From Rhodosporidiobolus odoratus (Eukaryota; Basidiomycota; Microbotryomycetes; Sporidiobolales; Sporidiobolaceae): DNA of 64,000 nucleotides. Shown piece after piece: positions 23,885 to 33,492 of this stretch. Position 1 is the stretch's first letter. Each line of letters begins with the position of its first letter. The stretch spans positions 186,001 through 250,000 of the forward strand of contig JAOANU010000016.1 in NCBI GenBank assembly GCA_034387635.1. Direction: 5' to 3'. Both the position numbers and the translations under genes were made by a program. The notes beneath the pieces were generated by a model. The model was not told the origin of the DNA. It saw only the letters and a list, made by a program, of their open reading frames with translations, and made no database searches.

Positions 23885-24591
23885 TACTTCTTCGCATACT
23901 TCGCCATCTCGCAACCCTTGTTCTCGTATCTGCGCGGGGTTTCCGTCAGGTGCTAGCTCTTCGAAAGCTTCTGTCTCGGCTTTGAAAGCGTAACGTACCC
24001 GCACTTGACGTAAAAGGCTGCGAAAAGGGAGAGTCAGCACGAAGGGCAAAGCGAGAATGGGCAGAAAAGCGCACCTTCGTTCTTCGGGTCACAGTCAAGG
24101 ATCGTCTGTAGCAGTGATTGATGAGCTAATGGACCAGATAGCATGGGCTGGAGCGGACTCGCCTTGTACGCCCCGACTTGCTCACTGATGGCCGTCAATA
24201 CCTGAAGCAACTTGAGCCCAAGTTTCTTACCCTGCATCTTAGGGTCCACCACAACATCTTCGATATGTCCGACCAACCCGGCATTCCTCAAGAACTTTCG
24301 CTCGATGAGAACGGTAGCCTGCCCCACCAGTTGATCCGAGTCGTCCTCAACGATAACAACAGGGAGGTAGGTCTGCTGAATCCTGTTGATGGCTGCCATC
24401 TCTTCGTAGCGTTGCTTCCATGCTTGTTCACCTACATCAGGTGCTGAAGTAAGGTGGGTGAGGAGCGAGAGGTGTCCTCGAGAGTAGTCCGTGGAGGCGA
24501 GAGGTCGAAGCGTGAGACCGGCGGGGAGGACGCGGTGGCTGTCTGGGATTAGAGAAGCGTCGAACAGGAACTCGGAAGTGGCGGCGGGCAT
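23885..24591 (-). CDS. GNA1: Glucosamine-6-phosphate N-acetyltransferase
   Basis: GNAT enzyme that acetylates glucosamine-6-phosphate with acetyl-CoA on the path to UDP-GlcNAc and chitin. The start at 24591 (MPAATSEFLFD) fits the family length. Core motifs: LTLRPLASTDYSRGHLSLL, NRIQQTYLPVVIVED, VGHIEDVVVD with the acetyl-CoA loop PKMQGKKLGLKLL, and YKTILDCDPKNEAFYVKCGY. The end GCEMAKYAKK comes from a last exon reached through a GTACGT donor at 23998 and acceptor at 23931; reading past that donor would instead give an unrelated tail with a stop at 23953. The intron at 24106-24162 begins GC, not GT. The gene is convergent with the FAD gene, 229 bp between stops. Confidence 0.92.
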
Positions 24592-24768
24592 GATCGACGT
24601 GAGCTGAGTGAAGAGAAGAGAAAAAAGGAGCAACGGGCGCGGTGAAGTCTGTCCTTCCTGGAGGTTCGTAGCTCACACAGCAGTCCAGGAGACACGACAG
24701 ACAGGAGGAGCGAAGGTGATTCTCCCAGCAAGCCGGCAAACGCGAGGATAGCGGGAGCTGCAATGCAT

Positions 24769-25783
24769 TCATAGTTTAGCTTTTGCAACGTACACCTTGA
24801 GTACCCCTCGTACCCCATTGAAGCAGATGATCTCGCAGGTCCCGTCCTACAGAGCCGCTTCCGTCAGTGACGAGAACGAAGAGAGACAGACCGGGACGAG
24901 AAAGACCCACCGCGACGGCCTTTCTCACTTCTTGCACTGTCACCACACCTTCCACGATCTCGCCTTTCTCGAGCAGGTCTGCTCGCTGTACGCCCTCCAG
25001 CAGCCCGCAGCTCGAATGTGGGGTGATGTAGGGACCGGAGGGCTTGAATCGGAATGCGATATTGGAGATGGTCGTTTCTGTGATCTCGCCGTAAGAGTTG
25101 AGAAGGATCACATCGAAGGGAGGAGCATCGGGTAGATCGGACGGGTGTAGCGTGGCTCCTGCGCGTAAAAGAAGCTGAGCGGCAGTTTGGACAGTGGCGA
25201 GGAATCGGAGCGCACCATGTCGTGCTCTCGCCTGGTCGTACTTGTCCCGCCTCGACGTCTTGTTCCGTAGGAAAGGGTCATCATAGCTCGTCGGTCGGTC
25301 ATCCAAGACCAGAAGGATGGCATCTGAGCACGCGGGAAGCAGTGGATTGCCGTGAACAAGCGAGCAAGAGCAAGAGGACAAGCAAGAAAAGCGCACAGGA
25401 CGGCATGGGAGTGAGGGGAGATGCTTCAGCCAAGGGTAAGCCGGTCGGTAGGATGCTCAAGCGTATCTGCGTCACGCTAGTCGACGATCACTAGGCTGAT
25501 TCGGCGACGAAGGGGAGGGACTACAGCTACCGACCCTTAAATCGCCTTCGTTACTCCTCTCCTTCGCACTTCGTAACTCCCTGTCTAGCTCATCCCGCAG
25601 AGCATCGTCCGAGGGTGCCTCGATGCGCGCGCACCAGCAGTCTGGTAGCTCTCGTGCGAGTGTAGAGTGTGCTGTTCTTAGTCGAGCGAAATGCCTCGGA
25701 AGAAGCGAGAATGGCTCGCTGGGGTGAGCTGCAGAGTAGGAGAGGGAAGTGATAACGCTGAAGGAATCGTCTGGAGTGTCCAT
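24769..25783 (-). CDS. ABZ2: 4-amino-4-deoxychorismate lyase (PLP fold-type IV)
   Basis: Likely converts aminodeoxychorismate to p-aminobenzoate and pyruvate for folate synthesis; the fold is class IV PLP aminotransferase/lyase. The start at 25783 (MDTPDDSFSVITSL) is followed by FSLLPRHFARLRTAHSTLA. The PLP lysine region reads RNKTSRRDKYDQARARHGA, matching the (H/N)KT...YDxAR pattern. Then comes VILLNSYGEITETTISNIAF, the E-x-T phosphate-binding segment, and YITPHSSCGLLEGVQR. The last exon (DGTCEIICFNGVRGVLK) corresponds to the FN-x-RG motif. D-amino-acid or branched-chain aminotransferase is less likely, since the first helix and FNGVRG end fit ADC lyases. It starts 23 bp from the putative first exon of the divergent BTB gene. 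Confidence 0.82.
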
Positions 25784-25805
25784 GGCTGGATCTGTGGCAG
25801 CAGTA

Positions 25806-27452
25806 ATGAGATACAGCAATGGTAAGAATCAGACCCTCCTCTCTCCTCTTCTTCCCCTTTGATTCACTGCGCGGACCCCCATAGCACAGCTGAGGTCGCC
25901 AGCGCTGTCCAAGAACCAGCAGCGCGCCAGTCTCGTGTCTTCCCGCAGTCCACTCTGTCGCTCTTCTCCCGGTCTCCGTCTCCGTATCCACCTCTTTCAT
26001 CAGCTGCCTTCACTTTCGCCGTCGGACAACGTCGTAGTAGATGAGCTCGACAGCACCCACTGGTACGATTATCGCCTCGAAATCGACCTGTCCCTTGACA
26101 TCACCTCAAGCACCCTCGACCTCGGGCAAGACCTCACCAATATCCCGTGGGCAGGGATTCGGGCCGTCAGAGTCCGCGCACTCCAAAAAAAGGTCAGACT
26201 CTCCATCCGTCACAATGTCAGCACGCCACTGGATCTGGGTCGCGTTGGCCAGAGCGTCTCTATCCGGCTCGAGCTGTCTGCCGTTTTTCCGGGTCACGGA
26301 GACATCCTGCTCTCGAACAGTGCGGACCCCAGTGAGGAGTTTCCAGATAAGGCCGTTGGCAAGACCGCTGTATCGCGGGCGCAAGCACACGGTCAACCGG
26401 CGGACATAGACAGAGGCCGCAGCGGAATCAGAAGGCAGGTATGATCCTTCCGCTTATCGGGCGTATCGCTTAGTCTTCAGCATGAAGCCAAGGCAGCCTG
26501 AAGCGACTGTGCAAGCCGCCGTGAGTGATTCCGCAAGTCTAGCGCAGCGTATTGCAGGTGCATAAATCCCTCCCGAGAGATTGGGTCACGTCATTTGGCT
26601 GACCGCGCTCTGTGCTCTCGGCCTGCATTTCCGCTGGGTCTCAATCTCGAGCATCTCCCTCACAATGTTTGGCTCTTCCTCCCCCGCGCTCATCATGGCG
26701 GAGCTGAGCTCTGGGCCAAGGCCAACATGCTTTCCCGCTCTTCTCCTTACCTCAAAGACCTTCTTGTTTCCAACTTTGCCGAATCCACACCCCGCCTTTT
26801 GAGGCGAGCTCGTGCGAGCGCCAAGGCGGTGACGCCCATTCCGGATGCACAAGAGAAGGACTTGGCAGACTCGGACGACGAGACCGATACTTTCCTCTTG
26901 TCATGTTCCCCTCTCAAGCTCGACCAGCCCTCCAGAGCCGATGACATTTCCTGCCGTCAAATCACTATCACCCAGACCGCCTTCTCCACCTACTATGCCG
27001 TTCTCGTCTACCTTCAGACCGGCTTCATTCGTTTGACCCCTCTTTCTTCTTCCTTTCCCCGCGCTGAGTCGCCCTCGACCCGCAACGACTGGCTCACGGC
27101 AAAAGTCGCGGAAGATTCGTCCCTGCCTCTCCCCATCTCTCCAAAATCCGCCTACCGCGTGGCCCACCTCCTCCAGCTCGAGGATCTCCAGAAAAAATCC
27201 CTCGAAGCCGTCCGTTCCTCTCTCACCGTCGCCTACGCCGCAACGGAAATCTCTGGCGACACCTCTATCGCGTACGAGGAATTCAGGCAGGTTTCGTTGG
27301 AGTATGTCAAGGAGAAGTGGGCGCAAGTCAGGGAGAGTCCGGCTTGGAAGAGAGGACGGAGCAGGTTGATCGGGATGAGGTCCCTGGCGGCGGATCAGTT
27401 GTATTGGCGGTATTGCGTGCCGTGGCATAGCTGTCGAGATGGCTGTACATAG
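25806..27452 (+). CDS. BTB/POZ-domain protein, possibly impaired copy
   Basis: Probable BTB adaptor (cullin-3-type or oligomerisation role inferred from the family). My best model is 25806-25821, 25885-26331, 26414-26557 and 26638-27452, which totals 474 codons in one frame. The N-terminal ~200 residues (DITSSTLDLGQDLTNIPWAG) are beta-rich and of no family I can name, but they are shared with the broken copy at 31.7-32.7 kb. The BTB part reads LEHLPHNVWLFLPR, then ELWAKANMLSRSSPYLKDLL. It carries an insert with DLADSDDETD, then TAFSTYYAVLVYLQTGFI and a C-terminal helical region (SAYRVAHLLQLEDLQKKSLE). The acceptor of the last intron reads GG at 26636-26637 where the other copy has AG. This gene may therefore be mis-spliced. 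Confidence 0.6.
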
Positions 27453-27680
27453 TCAGCTTTGTACGAGTCTGGTTTTCTTCTGTTGCTTGAACCCGACCTT
27501 TCTGGCTCTTCCTTTCCTGCCTCGCTTGCGGACCAGGTTCACGGAAACGCCAACGAACACACATCTCAACCAACCTGTACAGCGCAGACACATATCGAGA
27601 TAAAGCCCTTCTATCCGTAAGCCAAGCCCTCTCTTCCTGTCTCCTCCGTCAAACGCCTCAAGCCTTTGACCTTGTCCGTC

Positions 27681-30339
27681 TTACACAGGCACCACCCTAG
27701 GAGGCGCCAAATTACCCTTGCTATCCGACTCGTCGTTGAGCGAGACGAAACCCCTCGCTGCTCCACTCGAGGGAGACGGCGGAGCCGAATACGACCCGTC
27801 TTTGTTCGCCCTAAGTTGCTGAGACAGCTTGAGCGAGATCGTCCAAACGGCCCATGACCCGTACGCCTGAGTGAGGAGGAGAAGGGTGCCGACTGTGTAG
27901 ACAATGACGGAGAAGTAGAGGTCGGTGCCAACTTGGTTGAATTGGACAAGTTTGAGGGAGTACTCGACGAGGAGGTAAATAGCGAAGGCGAACTTGACGA
28001 TGAAGGACTGGACGGCGGCGAAGCGGAGGGCGGTGCGGGTCGTGGCGGGGTCGCACTTCATGCGGTCTGTTCGGAAGGGATGGACGGTGGGCGAAAGAAG
28101 TTACTGAAAGATTTACTCAGGCGGGCAAGGTTTGGGCTTACACATCAGCAGGGAGACGAAGACAGACTGCTCAGTGGTTGCCTGGAAGAGCCAGATGCAA
28201 CTGCGCAAAAGGCCAAGAAGGAAGCGAAAGTTAGGCTCGTCGGATGTGCCCAGGCAGATGGAAAAGACATACCCGATCCCGATTGTGGCAGGGTGGTAGG
28301 TCTTTTCGATCGAAACAAAGAGAGAGGTGATAGCCAACAGAGTCTGTTCATGACAAAGTGAACAGCGGTCAGTCAAGGTGATGCTCAGTTGAGAAGGTCA
28401 AACGGATTCGAAACGGACGTACGCAGAAGTGGTGGGCGAGCAGACTCGCGCGCATCGAGTCGCGGTAGATCATTTCGAAGATATCTGCACAAGCATGGGG
28501 CGACCCGCGATTAGTTGAAGAAGGGGACATGCTGGGCGGAAAAGAACTTGCAGAGCGCCGAGATCATCGCAGCGGTAGTCGTGATGCACTGGGTACCGAG
28601 CAGCGTGTACAAGTGCGCCATAGATGGCACGCTGACGAGCTGAACGCCCAAAGCTAGGGTAGTATAGACAGTGTTGAGGAGATCTGCAGGGATGGAGGGT
28701 AAGCGTGAATAAGCGTATAGATGTGATCACAACTCACATGTAACCGTGTTGCGCTGGTTTGCTGGCGTAAGAAGGCGATACTCCATCGAGTAGCGCCGGA
28801 ACAGATACTCGCATACCTTGGCAGAAATGTAGAGGATGCAGAGGAAGACGAAAGTGGGAACGGAGAACTGAAGCGACCGCGCAGTATAGTGAGCAGATTG
28901 ACCCGCTGGGGTGAGCGCGAGAAAGGACACGCGATGTTGACTTACGAAAGCGACTGTAGTCGGGAATACCAAGGTCAACTTCAACTTGCCCAACTCGGCA
29001 ATCGAGTTCTGCGATAGCTTGTCCATGTCTCTGTCGTTCCAGGTCACGTTGGGAGCGACCAGAGTCTGCGAAAAGGGGAGGGCGTTCGTGACTTCGAGAT
29101 AGTCGCGGTCGATGCACATGTCGCCGCCGGAAGGACCGATGTGCGAGCAGTGGACGTCAGGGCGATACTGGACCATGTTGCCGTGAATGTAGCGACACCA
29201 GGTAGTCTGTTCGAATGGGGAAACGCAAGCAGATGCGTCAAATTAAGACCTAGAAAAGAACGGGGAAGAGCGTGAACAACGCACGTCGAGACCTCCGCTG
29301 AACGCATCGCCCCAAGGCCTTTCCTCCGTCAGGAAGGTATAGCATTGATCGTACGAGTCGTACTGCTTGTTACTCCCGGTGCAGTGGTTCAGGGCGGTTG
29401 CACAAAGCTCGGCTGCAGCTTTGCGAGAGAAAAGAGCCGATTTGTTGCCGGTAGCGGCGTCGTAGGATTCACCTAATTCGAGGGCGATTTGGGGCGCGAC
29501 GAGGTTGGTAAAGTATTCGTAGCTCTCTGTCCTCGCGCAAGGTCAGACTAGTGGGACCAGGAACACCTAAGAGAAGGCAACACACGAGGCCAGCGACGGA
29601 AAGAAGCATCGTAGCTGCGATGGCTGAGGTCAGCGTGCAGCTCACACGAGAACGCCGAAAAGAGCAAAGAGACTTCACGTACGAGATGATACGTAAGTCG
29701 TCGTTCCAGCTGGTGATGACGTCCAGCTGAACTGGCACGGTTGTATTGACGGTGGGATAAGCCAACTGCAAAATGACACTGAAGTAGACCACCGGCGGCT
29801 CCGCAATCAAGCTCTGTATCTTTTGCGAGATGGGAAACCCAAGGATGGAGGTCGTTGTATGGGCTTCGTCACGAACACCCTGGAAGAGGCCTGCGAAAGG
29901 AGATTGGTGAGCTTGCAGTCGTGGTACCATCGCTTTTGACAGGTCAATACGCACCAAATAGGTACTCGGTGTTGAGCTCTTGACCTTCAAAGGCTGTGCC
30001 AGGGGGAAAATGTCAAGCCTGAAATTCCGGAGTAGAAAAAGTGATGGGAATAGACGCACTGGTTGTAACGTCGACCCGGCCAATGCAGTCGCCCGCCAAA
30101 GAATCCGAACGGCCCTTCTTGACTGTCGCAGCGGGATTGACGAATCTGCGAGTCAGGGAGTCGAGGAGAAAACGTCAGCAAGTCAAGCTCCACCATTGAG
30201 CCGGAGAAAAGACGGCCAATACTCACTCATCTTGGAACTTCTGCAGTGCGCCGAGATACTCGTAAGGTTGCCTGAGGGCGGTCACGCCAGCAACGGCGCC
30301 AAATACGATAGCCGCTGCGGGGGATAGAGCAGCGCGCAT
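27681..30339 (-). CDS. Secreted-domain plus multi-TM orphan protein, TLC-like C-terminus (copy A)
   Basis: I do not recognise a named family. The start at 30339 opens a signal peptide (MRAALSPAAAIVFGAVAGVT) followed by ALRQPYEYLGALQKFQDE. A lumenal/extracellular domain of ~300 residues follows: LIAEPPVVYFSVILQLAY and ITSWNDDLRIIS, then a Cys-rich block (ELCATALNHCTG, YDSYDQCY, RPWGD, TTWCRYIHGNMV) and HCSHIGPSGGDMCIDRDYLE. After PTTVAF come six or more TM segments. They include PTFVFLCILYISAKVCEYLF, EMIYRDSMRASLLAHHFC with a His-His pair reminiscent of TLC (TRAM-LAG1-CLN8) domains, and FSVIVYTVGTLLLLTQAYG. The cytosolic tail ends PPRVVPV. A lipid-related role is inference only. About ten introns. 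A second copy starts at 62181. Confidence 0.72.
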
Positions 30340-31669
30340 GTCTCGTGCAATTCGGCAGGAGGTTGGAGAGGCAAGCAGCGGTCTTTGCCAAAGAGGCGCA
30401 AGAAGGTGTTCCTCGAGCTCACGTTGAGGTTCAAGCAGCATCTTCCAACGCCTTGGACTCCACGGAGTGGGGCCGCGGTGGAAGGTGGCAGTTTTTAGGA
30501 GGCGCAACAGGAGGCGGAGAAGGCGTCGCTTCGGCTGCGGAGACCGCCTGAATAAAGCCCCCGCATTTCGCTCGAAGCGACCAAACCGTGACGGGGTTCG
30601 TTGAGAGGCTGAAAAGCTGGATGACCACGAGTTTACACGCCGTTCAGCGGTCGAGGAAGCCGTCGTCTGACATGGCACCTTCGTCGCATCACGGCACTTT
30701 GTCAGCCGTCGAGCGTCAGTAAGCGATCCGTGCACGCGCTGAATTGCGCAGGAAGGGCGTCGCAACGGGCGGTGTCAGAAGAAGCCGATGAGGTCTTGAA
30801 GAGGCCATGGAAGTTTGCCGATCATGCGGCTTCATCGCCGGTCGAGGGAGCGCAGCCCTCGCGTGTGAAGGTCTGGTCAGCTGGACGGTTGCACGAGGGC
30901 AGAATGAGGGTGCAACGCCTCTCCCACACCTCAATATGCAGCCGGGAGTAGGCCGGGAGAAGGCCAATCGGTGGTTCAGCTTGAGTGTCCGACGTAGCGG
31001 TCGAAGCCTCAGCCGTCCTTGCTGCGGACGGAGCAGGGTATCACGAAGAACAGGATGGGTGTGCCAGCGCCGGCCCTGCGGGGCGTCTGAGTCTGCGAGG
31101 CGAGCGCAAGAAATCGGGAAAACGGCGCTTCGGGTTGTTCGGGCAGCGGCCCAGCACCGTCTCGTGCGGGACTAGGTGATCTCAGTGCTTGTTGCAGGAG
31201 CTTTCAACAGTAAGTCCGTGTCGACATTGCTTCGTGCGGCCCTAACGGTTGACAGTGGTGGAACGAGAAAAGCGCGACGGCGGAGGCCGCCGATAGCTCA
31301 CCGCCCATACCGCGCGGTCAAGGTACAGCATAAGCCTGCGTGGCCACAAACGTACCCATCGCAAGGCTGCTGCTCGTATTAGGACACAGTGGAGACGCTT
31401 CGAGGTGAGGACACGAGGGGAACTGACCACGAACCGCGCTAAACCTCGACCGCCCTCGTAGGTATAGTGCCTGAGCACGATGCCAAGACTGTGTCTGTGT
31501 GACTCCCAGCAGCGATAGACCTTGTAGCGCGGAGCAGGAGGGCTACCAGTGTCTGGCTCACCCGACTTTGCGTCTCTCGATCTTCCCGGCTCTGCGTTGC
31601 CTTGTACGACTGCCTTAGTCGCTGTCCAGTAAAAGTACAACACCAACTTGCCGCCCGGTACGCCGCCTC
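30340..31669. other. Accessory intergenic region upstream of copy A
   Basis: Holds the copy A promoter. Short ORFs on both strands lack domain or splice support. I see no transposase, LTR or terminal inverted repeat. Confidence 0.45.
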
Positions 31670-32700
31670 GTGTCTCGCAACAGCCTGTTCACCTCGCAGA
31701 CTCTCTGCTTCGAGCGGAAACTCCACAACATACCTTGGGCTGCTAACTGGCTCATGCAGGTTCGGACTACAGGCGGCATCGTGACAGTCACCATCTACCA
31801 CAGTCTTTGTACAGAGACAGGTGCTGGGAGATTCGGTCACCAGGTCGCTTTCCGGCTGACCCTGTTCGCCATCTTGCGAGGTTCAGAGGATGTTCCGCTG
31901 GTGACCAAGACTCCGGACCCAGGAGACCTCCCACACAGGATGCCCGAGGAGAGCGGCGGCGAGCCATTCCAGGGCTGCAGACTCGGCGTGCTTCCGGCAC
32001 AGTGGGCTGCAGCCGCGGCCAAGTCGAATGGCAAATACAAGCGTATCGCTTCGTTTTCGTCATGAAGCCAGGGGCCCCAACGCGCGGTGAGCCCGCCTCC
32101 GCAGTCGATTCTGTGGGACTAGCCCAGCGTATGTCGGGTGCGTAGTCTGTCGGCTTCGTTGCTTTTCCGGTTTTCTATTGTTGCCTTCGCTCGTTGAAGC
32201 GCCTCTATGTACTCACACTTCGCTATCTCACAGGCATGAGTTTCGAGCATCTCCCTCACAACGTTCGCCTCTTCTTTCCCCGGGCATTTGTGGGCGGCGC
32301 TGATGTGTGGGCCAAAGCCGACGTCCTGTCCCGCTCTTCCCCCTACTTGAGGAATCTCCTTTCTTCCGAAGTCGCCGAAGCTACTCCTCGTCGCTCGAAG
32401 AGATCTCGCACCGCTCGAAGAGATCTCGCACAAGCTTCGAAGTGACGACACCTGTTCCCAAAGGCGAAGAAAAGGACTTTGCCGACTCGGATGACGAAAC
32501 CGACAACCTTCCTGTTCTCTCGCTCCCCGCCTAAGCTCGACACAACCTCAGAAGCAGACGAAATCTCCTTCGCAAGTCACCATCACTCAGAACGCCTTCT
32601 CCACCTACCATGCCATCCTCGTCTACCTCCAAACCGGCTTCATTCACTCCGCCGCGTGTCGAAGCCTGCGCCATACCGTCAGCTGTATTCGTCTTGATGG
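31670..32700 (+). pseudogene. Degenerate BTB-protein copy
   Basis: Clear relative of the BTB gene at 25.8-27.5 kb. Matching landmarks in order: NIPWAANWLMQV (NIPWAGIRAVRV in the other), GRFGHQVAFRLTLFAIL, AYRFVFVMKP, DSVGLAQRMSG, FEHLPHNVRLFFPRAF and VWAKADVLSRSSPYLRNLL. Breaks visible here: the donor of the second intron reads GG at 31922-31923; an exact 20-bp tandem duplication at 32392-32431 shifts the frame; at least two more frame changes follow near 32.5 kb. Homology stops after VYLQTGF near 32.64 kb. The intron acceptor at 32232-32233 is still AG. Presumably non-functional. Confidence 0.82.
32392..32431 (+). repeat. Exact 20-bp tandem duplication
   Basis: Unit CGCTCGAAGAGATCTCGCAC occurs twice head to tail (32392-32411, 32412-32431) inside the degenerate BTB copy. 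Twenty is not a multiple of three, so it breaks the reading frame. Confidence 0.97.
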
Positions 32701-33271
32701 AGCTGATGCAAGCCGGGGTGCAGTTCGCCTAATAGGTGTTGTAGCTTTTCCTGCAAGCCTCGCCTTCGCAACCCATCTCACTTGCATCTCACAGACAGCC
32801 TCGCTTCTCTCCCGCTTACTTTCTACCTAGACTCTTTCCACGCTCACTTTGGCTCCTTCCTTTCCTCTCTCTGCGTCACCGGATGCAGAGGCAAATGTGA
32901 TTCGTAAGAATGGGTCGTTGCAAGACGCGAGCAGGCCCGCCAGAAAATCGCTAAACAAGAGAGTCGCCAACTGAGCCAGAACAATGACGAGAAGTACGAA
33001 AAGACGAACCGACGAGAACGAGAACGAGAAAGAAGAAGAGGAAGAACTAGCAACAAGAGGGTAGGGGCGTCCTAAGCTCACCGGGGGGGGCGAGGGGGAC
33101 AAACTACTGAAAGCAGGGGGAGAATGTGAAACGATGAGGGTGACGGTCATGCGAGGACGAGAAGAGAGAGGGAAAAGCTAGAAGCAAATAAGAAATTTCG
33201 ATACAATACGGAAGGTGGGTGGGGGGTATGGGTAAGGGTATGGTTGACTGGGAAGAGCGAGGGGAAGATCC
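32701..33271. other. Intergenic, convergent 3' flanks
   Basis: Follows the BTB remnant and precedes the stop of the polyQ protein. Low-complexity purine-rich stretches on the plus strand; no gene seen. Confidence 0.5.
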
Positions 33272-33428
33272 TCAGACGACGAAAACTTCCATGTCGAGGC
33301 AGCACGCCGACCCACTAAAGTCAAGCTTGGTAAGCCTCGCCGCCGCCGGTCGAGGCACGTCGTGCTTGGTGATGTACCTCAATCGGTTCTGGTGCTGATT
33401 CTGGTGTTGAAGCTGGAGGGGCGTGCCG

Positions 33429-33492
<64 letters not shown>

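Noticed and set aside
23953..23998. In-frame tail and stop after FYVKCGY in GNA1
   Set aside because: A consensus GTACGT donor lies at that point and splicing to 23930 gives the conserved GCEMAKYAKK end.
30340..31669. Possible transposon between the two BTB copies
   Set aside because: No transposase or reverse-transcriptase motif, no terminal repeat and no target-site duplication seen.
33431..33490. Short tandem array as a possible CRISPR or transposon end
   Set aside because: It is a coding hexanucleotide microsatellite in frame with a glutamine tract; the genome is eukaryotic.
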